From Physcomitrium patens (Eukaryota; Streptophyta; Bryopsida; Funariales; Funariaceae), in the NCBI RefSeq assembly GCF_000002425.4, contig NC_037262.1, forward strand, positions 9,998,129 to 10,062,128: a stretch of 64,000 nucleotides of DNA. Reading direction: 5' to 3'. Positions 34,281 to 44,600 of the stretch are shown here, piece by piece; the stretch's first letter is position 1, and each line of letters starts with the position of its first letter. Under the pieces are notes generated by a model. It saw nothing but the letters and a program-made list of their open reading frames with translations. It ran no database searches and had not been told where the DNA came from. The position numbers were made by a program, and so were the translations under genes.

Positions 34281-37200
34281 GGACCGTACAGCTGGAACCT
34301 TGTACAATTCCTAATGAAGGTCCTATCCTCTCCTCAGAACCCTCTTCTTATTTTATAATAGACTTATATTTAGGACCTAAGAATTACAAAGCCTCTGCTT
34401 TATTAGATTCGGGAGCCTCAGCATGTTTTTTAGATGAACAATTTGTTAAAAGTCGTAAAATACGCTTTGTACAGAAACCTAAACCAGTACATGTAGAAGT
34501 CATAGATGATCGTCCCTTGTCTTCTAGAGATGTCACTCATGAAACTCGGCCTATAAAAGTAACAATAGACGGTCATGATAGCTACATAGCTTTTAACATA
34601 ATTAAATCTCCGTCCAATCCAGTTATTTTAGGTTTATCCTGGCTAGAAAAATATAACCCTCAAATAGATTGGAATTTACGTAAACTTGATTTTTCCCAGA
34701 GCGTTATTAATAGTTCTACCAACCAAGTAAAAAATTATAAGTCTAGTATAGTAAAACCTGTACTGATAGGTGCAAAAGCATTTATACATGCAGCAAAAGA
34801 AGGATCAACTTTTGCTATTTATGCTGCACCTATTTCTAAAAACGTAAAGACTTCAAGTCGCATTCCAAGTCAATATCAGGAGTATCAAGACGTTTTTGAG
34901 AAAAAGAATGCAGATATTCTTCCTGAGCATCGCCCATATGATTGTTCAATCGACCTCAAGGAAGGAACTCAGCCACTATTTGGACCAATTTACAGTTTAT
35001 CGCAAGATGAGATGGCTGAACTCAAGACATATATTGACGAGAATTTAGCGAAGAATTTCATACGCCATTCAAAATCTCCAGCAGGAGCTCCAATTCTATT
35101 CGTAAAGAAAAAAGATGGATCTTTACGAATGTGTGTTGATTATCGAGGACTCAACAAGATCACAATCAAGAACAGGTATCCATTACCTTTGATATTAGGA
35201 CTCCTTGACCAGTTGAATCAAGCTAAGATCTATACAAAAATAGATCTAAAAGGAGCATATAATCTAGTACGGATCAAAGAAGGAGATGAATAGAAGACTG
35301 CGTTTCGAACCAGGTATGGACATTTCGAATATAATGTCATGCCCTTTGGACTCACGAATGCACCAGTTGCTTTTCAACATCTCATGAATGATGTATTTCG
35401 TGAATTCTTAGACAATTTTGTCGTCTGCTATCTAGACGATATCTTGATCTATTCTAAGAATGTCGAAGAACATGAAATACATGTTCGTCAAGTATTACAA
35501 AAACTTAGAGATGCAGGATTGTACGCCAAGATGGAAAAGTGTGTATTTCACACTACTCAAGTTGACTTTTTAGGATACATCATTTCAAATGATGGTCTCA
35601 TGATGGATTCTAAGAAAGTCCAAACAATCATGGATTGGAAGATTCCAAGGACAGTAAGAGATGTCCAATGTTTCTTGGGATTTGCCAATTACTATCGGAT
35701 CTTCATCAAAGATTTCTCACGAGTTGCAGCTCCACTTACACGCTTGACTAGTAAAGATAAATTCCAATGGAATCAAGAAGCGGAAGCAGCATTTGAAGCC
35801 TTGAAGACATCGTTTGTCTCTGCACCAGTCTTATATCGTGTTGACTTTTCCAAGGCATTTTTTATGGAAACAGATGCATCAGATTTTGCCTTGGGTGCAG
35901 TTTTATCACAAATGGGAACAGATGACAAACTTCATCCGATAGCTTTTCATTCAAGAAAATTCTCAGCAGCCGAGATCAATTATGAGATCCACGATAAAGA
36001 ACTTCTTGCGATCGTGGATTCCTTTCAAGAATGGCGTCATTATCTAGAAGGCACTTCTAGTCCAGTCACTGTGTATACAGATCACAAGAACCTCGAGTAT
36101 TTCATGTCAGCACGCATGTTGAATCGTCGTCAAGCTCGTTGGAGTATGTCTTTGTCAAGATTCGAGTTCATTATCACTTATCGGCCAGGAAAACAAGAAG
36201 GCTTGTCTGATGCCCTATCTAGACATTCTTATTTTGCACCAAAAGAAGGAGATGCAGCTTTTGAGCAACAAAGAACGGTCCTCTTGAAACCGGAGCAATT
36301 TCATCTCCGAGCAATGAAATCAACATTGACTGTTGATTCAACTTTTCTCAAGCAAATCCAGTCCAGTATGTCCTCAGACCCTCTTGTTTATGATATTGAG
36401 AATAATTCTTCCAAGTCTCATGATCCTTCTAAGTTCGAGTTCAAGAATAATCTATTATATTTTGAAGGACGCCTATATGTTCCAAAAGGAGAAGCACGTT
36501 TACGTGTTCTTCAAGCACGTCATGACTTTCCAGCAGCAAGGCACTTTGGATATAATAAGACTTTGGAACTCATATCAAGAGATTTTTGGTGGCCACAAAT
36601 GTGGAAGTCAGTCAAAGACTTTGTACAATCATGTGATATTTGTTCAAGATCAAAAATTCCTCGTCATCGACCTCACGGACTTCTTCAGCCATTACCTATA
36701 CAAGAACAACCATGGTCTCCTGTTTCTATGGATTTCATCACAGATCTTCCAAGCTCAAGATCTTATGATTCTATATTTGTGATAGTAGATCGTTTCACCA
36801 AGATGGCACATTTTGTGCCATATACAAAATCTATCACAGGTGAAGAAACAGCTAAGCTTTTCATTGATAATATCTATCGCTATCATGGATTACCTAAAGA
36901 TATCATATTGGATAGGGGAACTCAATTTGTGTCAAGATTTTGGAGGACCCTTTTCAAGATTTTAAAAGTGGACATAAAGCTATCTTCGGCTTTCCATCCT
37001 CAAACTGATGGACAAACAGAGCGCGTAAACCAAGTCTTGGAGCAATATTTAAGGTGTACTATCAACTACCAACAAGATGATTGGACAACCTTTCTGCCAT
37101 TGACAGAGTTTGCTTATAATAATACGGTACATTCTTCCACGCAACAAACACCTTTCTTTGCCAATTATGGCTATCATCCACGACTTGATACTTTTGATTT

Positions 37201-38204
37201 TTCAAAAGTTGATAATCCTGCAGCAGAAGATATGGCAAATCGGTTGTCAGAGTTACATGCAATAATGAAGACGCAATTAAAGGAAGCTCAAGAACAAAAA
37301 AAGATAAACGTAGATCTATATCGTAAGGAGCAACCACAACTCAATGTGGGTGATAAGGTATGGCTACTTCGTCGCAATATCAAGACTACTCGACCTTGTG
37401 ACAAGTTGGACTATTGTAGGCTTGGCCCCTTTTCTGTTTCTGAACAAATCAACCCAGTTGCATATCGGTTATATCTACCGGAGTCAATGAAGATCCATCC
37501 TGTATTCCACGTGTCTCTTCTTGAACCATATAAGACAGTGGATATACAAGGAAGAAGACAAATGCCACCGCCTCCTATAGAAGTAGATAATAATGAAGAA
37601 TTTGAAGTGGAAGAGATATTAGACTCAAGGCAGTGCCGAAATAAGCTGGAATATCTTGTTCATTGGCGCGGATATGATATTAGTGAATGCACATGGGAGT
37701 GTCATGGATACAAAATACAGACAAGAAAACTAGACAAGAAGTTCAAGAAGAACTGGATTAATCAGATGAGTACAAGAACAACACCAGAAAGGTGAGCTAG
37801 AACTCCAAAAGATGTGTTGTCGAGATTGAAGAACCCTTCAGCCTCGACTCCTATATATACTACTGAATAGGAAACTTCTCGAGCTACTTCCGCTAACTAG
37901 GACGCTTCTCCAACAACTTCTACTAATTAGGAAACTTCTCGAGCAACTTCCTAGAATCTATCAAAATATTCTAGAATCTTCTAAGAATATTCTAGAACCT
38001 TCTAAGAGAATCTTTAGGGAATATTCTAAGAATCTTCTAGAACCTTCTAAAGGAATCTTTAGAGAATCTTTAGAGAATATTCTAGAAGAATATTGGAAGA
38101 ATCTTCCAATGTATGTCCATGATAGGGAGCCATCCAGAAATCTAGCAAATGCATCAGCTAAAGTCAAAGTTTTTCATCAACGACATCCATCAAAACTAAG
38201 ATGA
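34217..38204 (+). pseudogene. Pol of the young chromovirus, nearly intact but split by one stop and a solo LTR
   Basis: Order: protease with catalytic DSGAS (34406-34420), RT with YLDD (35429-35440), RNase H (ETDASDF, EIHDKELLA, YTDHKNLEYF), integrase zinc region (RHDFPAARHFGY ... CDICSRSK), integrase core (MDFITDLP, LDRGTQFVS, TDGQTERVNQ) and chromodomain (EFEVEEILD, EYLVHWRGYD). A single nonsense codon, TAG at 35291, stands where the family has Trp (GDEWKTAF), a G-to-A change. At 37700 the inverted solo LTR cuts the chromodomain after the Trp-Glu codons, so the open frame runs 31 codons into the LTR before a stop at 37793. The authentic end resumes at 38130 and stops at 38202. Without these two lesions the protein would be full length. 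Confidence 0.93.
37700..38124 (-). mobile_element. Solo LTR of the element-1 family inside the young chromovirus
   Basis: The 425-bp insert is flanked by GGGAG (37695-37699 and 38125-38129). Its ends are TGTCATGGA and TCCATGATA, inverted repeats with one transition. Its reverse complement matches the element 1 LTR (2985-3160) block by block, including TATA, TCGACAACACATCT and CACCTTTCTGGTGTTG. A lone LTR with a target duplication means that recombination between two LTRs removed the rest. Confidence 0.93.
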
Positions 38205-38298
38205 AAATCTCTCTTATAAAAGAGACAAGATTGAGGCAAGATAACATTCAATTTCCTATCCTTGTTTGTAACTTCTTTGCATTTGTGACGCTAATTAG

Positions 38299-38721
38299 AT
38301 GGAGAGCCAACAACCAGTGGATTCAACTCAAGAACCTTCGTTTGCTGACTTGCCGGATGAGACATTACGATTGTCACAACCTTCAAGACGACGCAATCGA
38401 GATGAAGATCTTCAAGAACAACATGTTCTTCCTCGAATAGATGGTGAGATACAACGCGTTTGGTATCACGATTTGGGAAGGGACTCTTGATGTTTGGTGT
38501 TTTTGCTAAAGGTAGGAACAACTCCTGATGGTGTTCCAAATATTCTATTCGAAGGAAGTTACGAAGGCCTCAACAATGATCAAATAACTGGGTGGTCTTC
38601 CCGCCCTGGTATGGGACACTACCAATGGTTGAGAAGCCCTATCAATCATCTTCGAAGAGAACAGAGATCAGAGTATGTGGGGAATACAATTTGTCGCATC
38701 ATAGATTTCCTCAACATATGA
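38299..38721 (+). pseudogene. ORF3 of the young chromovirus (one stop codon)
   Basis: An ATG at 38299, 95 bp after the pol stop, opens 63 codons to a TGA at 38488. The same frame continues to a TGA at 38719, so one stop breaks a frame of about 140 codons. The N-terminus is Gln/Ser/Thr rich with an acidic and basic stretch (PSRRRNRDEDLQEQ). The C-terminus (GMGHYQWLRSPINHLRREQ) is shared with element 1 (2394-2618) and with the remnant at 39514-39674. It has no membrane segment, signal peptide or known domain that I can see. Extra 3' frames in other plant gypsy lineages can encode envelope-like or antisense products, but this one resembles none I know. Confidence 0.62.
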
Positions 38722-38749
38722 TGACCGCTCCTCGTGGAACTCGTCTCTA

Positions 38750-38762
38750 GAAGGGGGGGTAA
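38750..38762 (+). other. Polypurine tract of the young chromovirus
   Basis: AGAAGGGGGGGTAA directly precedes the 3' LTR start. Confidence 0.8.
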
Positions 38763-39316
38763 TGTCACGGCCATAATCATGTAAGCTAATAATTACATAT
38801 AGAAATAGGTAGAAGTAAGTAAAAGTAGATAAAAGTAAGTTAATTCTATAATATTTAATATAGAAGCTTCCTAGAAACTTCTTAGATGCTGCTTTGACTT
38901 CATAGATGTCTTTAATTGACTTTTTGGATTAGAAACGTCGTCAACAAGTTGGCCATGTGCCACACATGTTGTTAGCTTGAAGATCAAGCTAACTATGTGG
39001 CCCACACGTAGAAAAACTTGCCTTGTAAGTCAAGGCATGTGTCCTACAAAGTCAACACATATTGGAGGTCCTATAGAACGTTGCCACGTAGCCCCTAGTT
39101 AGATAGTATATATAGAGACAAGAATGAAGGCTTCTTCACTCTTGTCAACTCCTTTCTTGCTTCTAGTCCAGGTTCAAGAGTCTTTGGTTTCTTGTCTTGT
39201 GGCAATAGCCATTCCAGTTTCCTTTTTTAATATACCTACTTGTTTATATTTTGACTTATTATATCGAGATAGCCTTTTTGTGTATATTTTCTCTCATCGA
39301 GTCTTTGTCCTTGACA
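38763..39316 (+). repeat. 3' LTR of the young chromovirus
   Basis: Same length as the 5' LTR (554 bp) and almost identical. TATA-like TATATATAG lies near 39106. It ends TTGACA, followed by the target duplication ATATG. Confidence 0.95.
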
Positions 39317-39321
39317 ATATG

Positions 39322-39715
39322 ATATTAATGAATGCACATGGAATCCAATAAAAAATCTTACAAATACAATGAAAAAGGTGGATGTTTTTTATCAATAACA
39401 TCCATCAAAAGTAAGATGAAGACCTTTTCCAATAAAAAAAATAAGATCTAGGCAAGTTAACATTCTACTTTCTATCCTTATTGTAGCTCTTTTATATTTG
39501 TAACATTAAAGAGATGGAAAACCAACAACCACCAGATTTGACTCAAGAGCCCTCATCTGTTAGATGAGACACTATTGATGCTTGAGAGGCCTTATCAACC
39601 ATCTTCAAAGAAAACAAAGATTAAAATATATAGGAAATACAATTCGCCGCATCTTGGATTTCTTCAACATATGATGAGTACTCCTCATAGAACTTGTCTT
39701 TAAAAAGAGGGGTGG
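39322..39715 (+). pseudogene. Old chromovirus, right part: chromodomain end and ORF3 remnant
   Basis: ATTAATGAATGCACATGGAA continues the chromodomain interrupted at 32510. From 39514 (ATGGAAAACCAACAACCACC) the sequence follows ORF3 of the young element, loses about 300 bp internally, and resumes with the INHL-like segment, ending in AACATATGA at 39674. A purine tract (AAAAAGAGGGG) precedes the LTR. Confidence 0.8.
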
Positions 39716-40260
39716 TATCATAGACATATACATGTAAACGAATAATTACCTATATGATCACATAAAAATAGATAAAAATATGTTAATTCTATAATATCTT
39801 CTATAGAAGCTTCTTAGAAGCTTCATAAATACTATTTTGACTTTATAGGTGTCTATAATTGATTTTTTAGGTTAGAAATGAGGCCAATAAATTAACCATG
39901 TGCCACACATGTTAGTAGCTTGAAGAACAAGCTAATTATATAGCATATATATAGAAAACTTGCCTTATAAATTAAAGCATGTATCTTGCAAAGTCAACAC
40001 ATATTTGAAGTCTTATAGAATATTGTCACTTAGCTCTTAGTTAGATAGTATATATAAAGGTAAGAATGAAGGCCTCTTTACTCTTAACAATTTTTTTCTT
40101 ACTTTTAGTCTAGATTCAAGAATCTCTAGTTTTCTTGTCTTTGGCAATAGCCATTCCAATTTCTTTTTAATATACATACTACTTTATTTCTATTTTGTCA
40201 CTTTTCTTTTGACATAGATTTTCCATGCTTATGTATCTTTTCTAGTTAATGTCCTTGACA
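39716..40260 (+). repeat. 3' LTR of the old chromovirus
   Basis: Pairs with 27503-28090. Starts TATCATAGACATATACATG, ends GTCCTTGACA and is followed by CTTTG. Confidence 0.9.
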
Positions 40261-40265
40261 CTTTG

Positions 40266-41940
40266 ATATGATTATGATATTTTCAAGATTCAAACTTAAT
40301 AAGATTTGGACTTCTTTTTTAATAATACTATTTGTATGATGACCTTAAAATGATATGGTTTTTGTGATACTTTTGGAATGCAACTATGTTGACATACATA
40401 TAACCATAATATTATCTCTTGCATATAATTCTTCTTGAACTTGCTCAATTTCTTTCCAATTGCATGGATCAAATTCAGCATATCTTTCAAGTCCAATGTT
40501 GAATGTAACCTCTTCTTTTTTGTAACCTCACAAATGATATTATAAAACTACTTTAATTCTAAGAAAATCTCTTAAAATATTTTTTTGTTCAACCTTTGCA
40601 TCAAAACAACTAATTGTCAATCTCTTATACAACTTCTTATTACTACATATATTTTTACAATAATTCAAAATAAATCTTCTAATAATAGTAGAAAAATATG
40701 AATATAAGATTCAATAATTATTTTTATATCTTTCTATCTTTTTTTCTAATGTAAACAATAAGTTCTTGCATTATCTTGCATTAAAAGGTTTTTCTTTTTG
40801 ATTTTGAATGCTTGTAAATTCTAATTTTAAAAAATCCATGTTCAAAAAAAGTTCTATTTATTTGAAGAAATTGGCACAAATACACCACTTGTATGTGCAC
40901 ATTACATTATCCATCAAAATCCAAGCAACTTCAATCAAATTTACATGCATCTTTCAAAATTTCTTTTAACCTTTAATTTTTTAAAAACAAGATCAATAAT
41001 ATAAGTACATCAAAAGACTTTGTAGTTCAACTCTCAAACTTGTCTTTACAAAAATTTCGTGTTTTGAAGTATCTTTTTTAAAACAAGACTTAACTATTTG
41101 AATTTTTTGTCTAGTATATAAGACAAAGTTTATAAGAAAAACTCCATTTGTTTGAAAAACCTTCCAAATGTATATTAAATACACATGTATGTTGTAAAAT
41201 CTATTAATGAATAAATAAATAAATAAATCATATACTTGTTTTATATCTTTTTAATATTTTTAACTAACTCTTTATTGAAACATAGCAAAAAAAAATTAAA
41301 TTATTTAAAAATACCTTACATTATAACAATCATTCATCTATATATATTAATGCTATGTTTATAAAATTTATTTTTTGGTACTAAATCCATTTATTGTTAT
41401 TGCTTACTTAATACACAAAACAAAGTCTCCAAAAATATTACAGTTACAATCTATTGTCTATCTATCCACTACTAGTATACTTCAACATAAGCAATTAAAA
41501 ATCTCTAATAAATTGCAACAAAATTATGAGAAATTACAAGGACTATAAAAGGTCAAAACAACTAGTGCTAGCTAGTCTAATTAATTTTATTTTTAATTCA
41601 TTTACAATCTTCTATTTTAAAACCACCTATCAAATTAAATATCTATACATCTTTATTTTAGAGCAGTAACTTTTAAAAAAAGCCTATATATTTATATTCT
41701 TGAATTTCAAAAACTAGTGTATTCTTATTCATTTTATTATATTTATATTTGTTTTATCATACCTTGGTTTTTTATTTTAAATATAATTAGAATTTGAAAA
41801 TTTTATTTGATGATACGATAAAACTAAATAAACACAATGCATGGATTGTGTGTGAATGGAGATCACTGACAATAGTAAAAAGAAATTTAATCAGAGGCAT
41901 GACTAAGACCTTTACTCGACCAGTTCTAAAACCCACTAGA
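40266..41940. other. AT-rich intergenic DNA, no gene recognised
   Basis: A minus frame at 40296-40496 and another at 40993-41184 have no recognisable similarity. Short TAAA tandem units lie near 41205-41230. Possibly eroded transposon sequence. Confidence 0.4.
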
Positions 41941-41982
41941 TTATGTAGTGTGAGCATCAGCCCCTATGCTCACACTACATAA
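41941..41982. repeat. Perfect 17-bp inverted repeat with 8-nt loop
   Basis: The left arm TTATGTAGTGTGAGCAT (41941-41957) is exactly complementary to the right arm ATGCTCACACTACATAA (41966-41982) around CAGCCCCT. It would fold into a strong hairpin on either strand. It lies at the boundary between AT-rich repeat DNA and GC-richer sequence. Confidence 0.9.
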
Positions 41983-42261
41983 GCAACAAAATAAAGCGAG
42001 GTGATCTCACCTATGGCAATGCTACAAGCTCAATTACCATCCTTCAGTCAAGCAGCCGCCCCGATCTCCTCGATGCTCGGATTTCGGTGATAGTTTGTTG
42101 GATTCAGACGTTACGGGGCTTCAACACCACCAAAATTCGTAGCAATCGAATGATTGAGCGTTGAACCTTGCTTCTCCAAATCTAAGTAATCCAAACTGCC
42201 AAGGCAGTGGACCACTCGAATTGTTCCCAACTTGACTCCAATTTCAATGATACTTGCTTGC

Positions 42262-42548
42262 TCGGAAAGCTAAGATAGACAGGTTTCTACCCGAGGAAAT
42301 TCAAAAATCCAAGAGACCGATTGAAAGAAAAGCGAGGCTCCCAAACAAAGTAGAGACTAACGAATAATGGTGAAACTAACTGTGTTGAGGAGTGCACTCA
42401 CAGGTCGGAAAGCTAACACAGAGAGGCTCCTACCAGAGGAAATTCACCAACCCAACAGACTGATTGCAGGAAAACCGAGGCTCCCCCAACTAAGAAACGA
42501 CTCACGAACAATGGTGTATCTAACTGTGTTAAGCACTACACTCCCAGA
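42262..42548. repeat. Two tandem 143-bp units
   Basis: TCGGAAAGCTAA at 42262 and again at 42405 starts each unit. Shared order in both: ACAG/ACAGAGAGG, CTACC, GAGGAAATTCA, GAGGCTCCC, AATGGTG, CTAACTGTGTT. The copies have diverged by an estimated fifth. Confidence 0.85.
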
Positions 42549-43364
42549 GCTACCAAGATCCAGCGAACATCAGCATCAGAACTGAAGTGTTTTTGTGGAA
42601 AAAAACAGAAAGTAAACAACCCAAATAGGATTCTCCTGGCTTGGGCGACCAACTTCTAGTAATGGATGCGTGAGAGAATAATCGAGAAAACAGAAGAGAG
42701 GAAACGAAAGAAAGAGAGAGAGGACACCAGAAAAAGCGAGCCGAGGAAAAAGTAGAGTAGGCAGGCGGACCAAGAGAGGGAGAGAGTCTAGAGACCCCCC
42801 TCGTGAAGGAACTGTTCCCGGACCTGGCATTCGGCTTCCGCTTCCACCGTTCCTGCGTCAACCACATGATTGCTCATCGTGATAGGACACATTTAAGGTT
42901 AGACTGAACATACGTGAGAGTATCTGCCACTGTTCAATCCCACGTCACGGAATTGACCACCGCACACACGCCACCCTCGTTGAAATCTTCCAAAACTGGA
43001 GGCTGGTAGTCCAGCGTTGATTTATTGAGCTCCGAGACCCATTTCTCCGGCTACCCCCTAAATTGGGTGCTGGCCAGCAGATCCCCCGTGTCCATCCTTC
43101 CGAATGAATGGAACGTTTGACGATAGTCTGGCATCCTCTCCTGTTGTGAATGCAGAACACTGTTGCAAGCATTCAAAGGAAATCTAATTAAACAATTAAT
43201 AAAGACATTCAAAAGCTAGAAAGAATCTCTTTACAACAGATTGCTTGATGCAGGTGGCAGTCTTTCTGTGTAGGATGGGTGAATGTCCACAAGAAATTCA
43301 AGACTAGGGATATAAATGGGGTCGGTGATGTAACTGATTAGAGGTTCTGTTTCGGCACCAACCA

Positions 43365-43643
43365 TTGAGCTCTGCTGAATCCACCGTCCTCGCCAGACCT
43401 CCACTTGTCTACTGCAGAGGCAAGACTACGAGGTGCCTTCGTTTTGCTGTTCCGGCAGAGCACTATTATCGCAGAGAAACCTCTCACCTCGTCGACCCCT
43501 CTTGCTTCAGACTACCTCATTCGTATCAGACTGATCTTGAGTTCCATCCATATCCAACTGACATGCTTCATCGTCTTATTGTCCAAGATCATTTGGCATC
43601 GTCCAAAGCGACCCTTGGCACATGTGACATAAAAATTGCTTAA
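43365..43643 (+). CDS. Possible small protein or terminal exon, unrecognised
   Basis: An open frame of about 92 codons ends at 43641-43643. The product is basic, with several His and Tyr residues (LVDPSCFRLPHSYQTDLEFH) and no domain that I recognise. The only start at its 5' end is non-ATG, so it would have to be an exon of a longer gene if real. A second frame overlaps it at 43405-43632. Composition resembles the neighbouring genes rather than the repeats, which is the only positive evidence. Confidence 0.2.
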   Translation: MSSAESTVLARPPLVYCRGKTTRCLRFAVPAEHYYRRETSHLVDPSCFRLPHSYQTDLEFHPYPTDMLHRLIVQDHLASSKATLGTCDIKIA

Positions 43644-44600
43644 GATATCTTATGCTGCTGTTGTAAAAGAATGAATACATGCTTTTTAAAATAAAAAATG
43701 AAGTACATATGAAAGCATTTTATTCAGATAAGTTAATTGTTATTTCTGTGAAACAAGAACATATAAAAATACACAATTTCTTTCATTCTGATGTTTACTG
43801 ATATAACAAAGTATTTCTTGTGAATATGAATTTTGTGCTTTTGGTTGTACGCTACTGCTACTAATAATATTATTATTGGAATCATTTTTTCTTCTTAGAT
43901 CAAAAAAAATAAGTATAAAAAAATATTCTAATAAAATTACCTTTATTGGATTTTGATATATCAAAAAAAGGAAAAAAATATATATATCTAATTTCCAATT
44001 AAAACCAAGTGATGCTTCTTCTAATATTATGGTTACCCTCTAAAAAGTTTAACTAGGACCAAAAAGAAAACCAAAGGTATATTAGAAGAATTACTATAAA
44101 AAGAAACATGAGTAACAATGAGATAACATACACCCCAAATTTTTGATTTCAACTCATAAGTTTGGAAAATTCTCAACAAAAAACAAGAATAATACAAATG
44201 GAGATACCAAACAAAGCATCAATTTGGTTTTGAGAAGACATTGATTTACCCACTGAATCATCAATTTCTTAATAAAATTCATCCGCTGTTTCATTCATCC
44301 ATTTATGCGTTGTGCGAGGGACTGCATGGAGCGAGGGCCTCGTTACTCCGCCCTGGATGGCGAAACCCTAATTTGCGCTCGACAGCACCTCCATGGCTCT
44401 CACTCACTTTGCAGAAGAGGAAGGAGAAGAAAAGAAAGCTCGAATTTGTGTCATGCCTGTTCTCTGTTGATGGATTACACCCCAGCCTTATCTGTCTTGT
44501 GACCATGATCATGCCCACAATCTCTGCTGCGTATCAGGATTTGAAGGGCTGGGGGTGTTTGTCTGACGAGGATCATACGTAGCCCCACTCTGCAGTTGAA

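Larger units (their letters stand above)
32511..39316 (+). mobile_element. Young family-2 chromovirus, full length, nested in the old one
   Basis: The LTRs are 32511-33064 and 38763-39316, both 554 bp. I count about seven differences by eye, mostly transitions. The target duplication is ATATG (32506-32510 and 39317-39321). The insertion lies in the chromodomain codons of the old element. Gag, pol, ORF3 and a polypurine tract are all present. Pol is almost open, while gag has four premature stops. A solo LTR of the other family interrupts its chromodomain. Confidence 0.96.
27503..40260 (+). mobile_element. Old family-2 chromovirus, host of the nested insertions
   Basis: 5' LTR 27503-28090 and 3' LTR 39716-40260 are flanked by TTTTG (27498-27502) and CTTTG (40261-40265), a 5-bp duplication differing by one transition. 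The inside is split by the young element at 32511-39316. After removing that, the order is gag, protease, RT, RNase H, integrase, chromodomain, ORF3 remnant, purine tract. Both LTR starts read TATCAT instead of TGTCAT, a C-to-T/G-to-A decay. Confidence 0.9.
41983..44240. other. Mixed-composition region with no confirmed gene
   Basis: GC is clearly higher than in the repeat region until about 43650, then drops. Several overlapping frames exist on both strands (42367-42585 +, 42550-42867 -, 42945-43172 -), but none shows a domain or a convincing splice structure. It may hold a noncoding RNA, a promoter or a lineage-specific gene. Two internal features are listed separately. Confidence 0.4.

Noticed and set aside
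41794..41982. Plus frame of 62 codons ending in the hairpin
   Set aside because: The frame runs through the inverted repeat and shows no coding signature.
42550..42867. Minus-strand frame of 105 codons rich in Ser and Phe
   Set aside because: It has low complexity, overlaps another frame in a different phase, and has no domain or splice support.
44241..44582. Open frame upstream of the PPR gene
   Set aside because: It ends before the PPR start in another frame, overlaps several frames on both strands, and fits a 5' untranslated region better.
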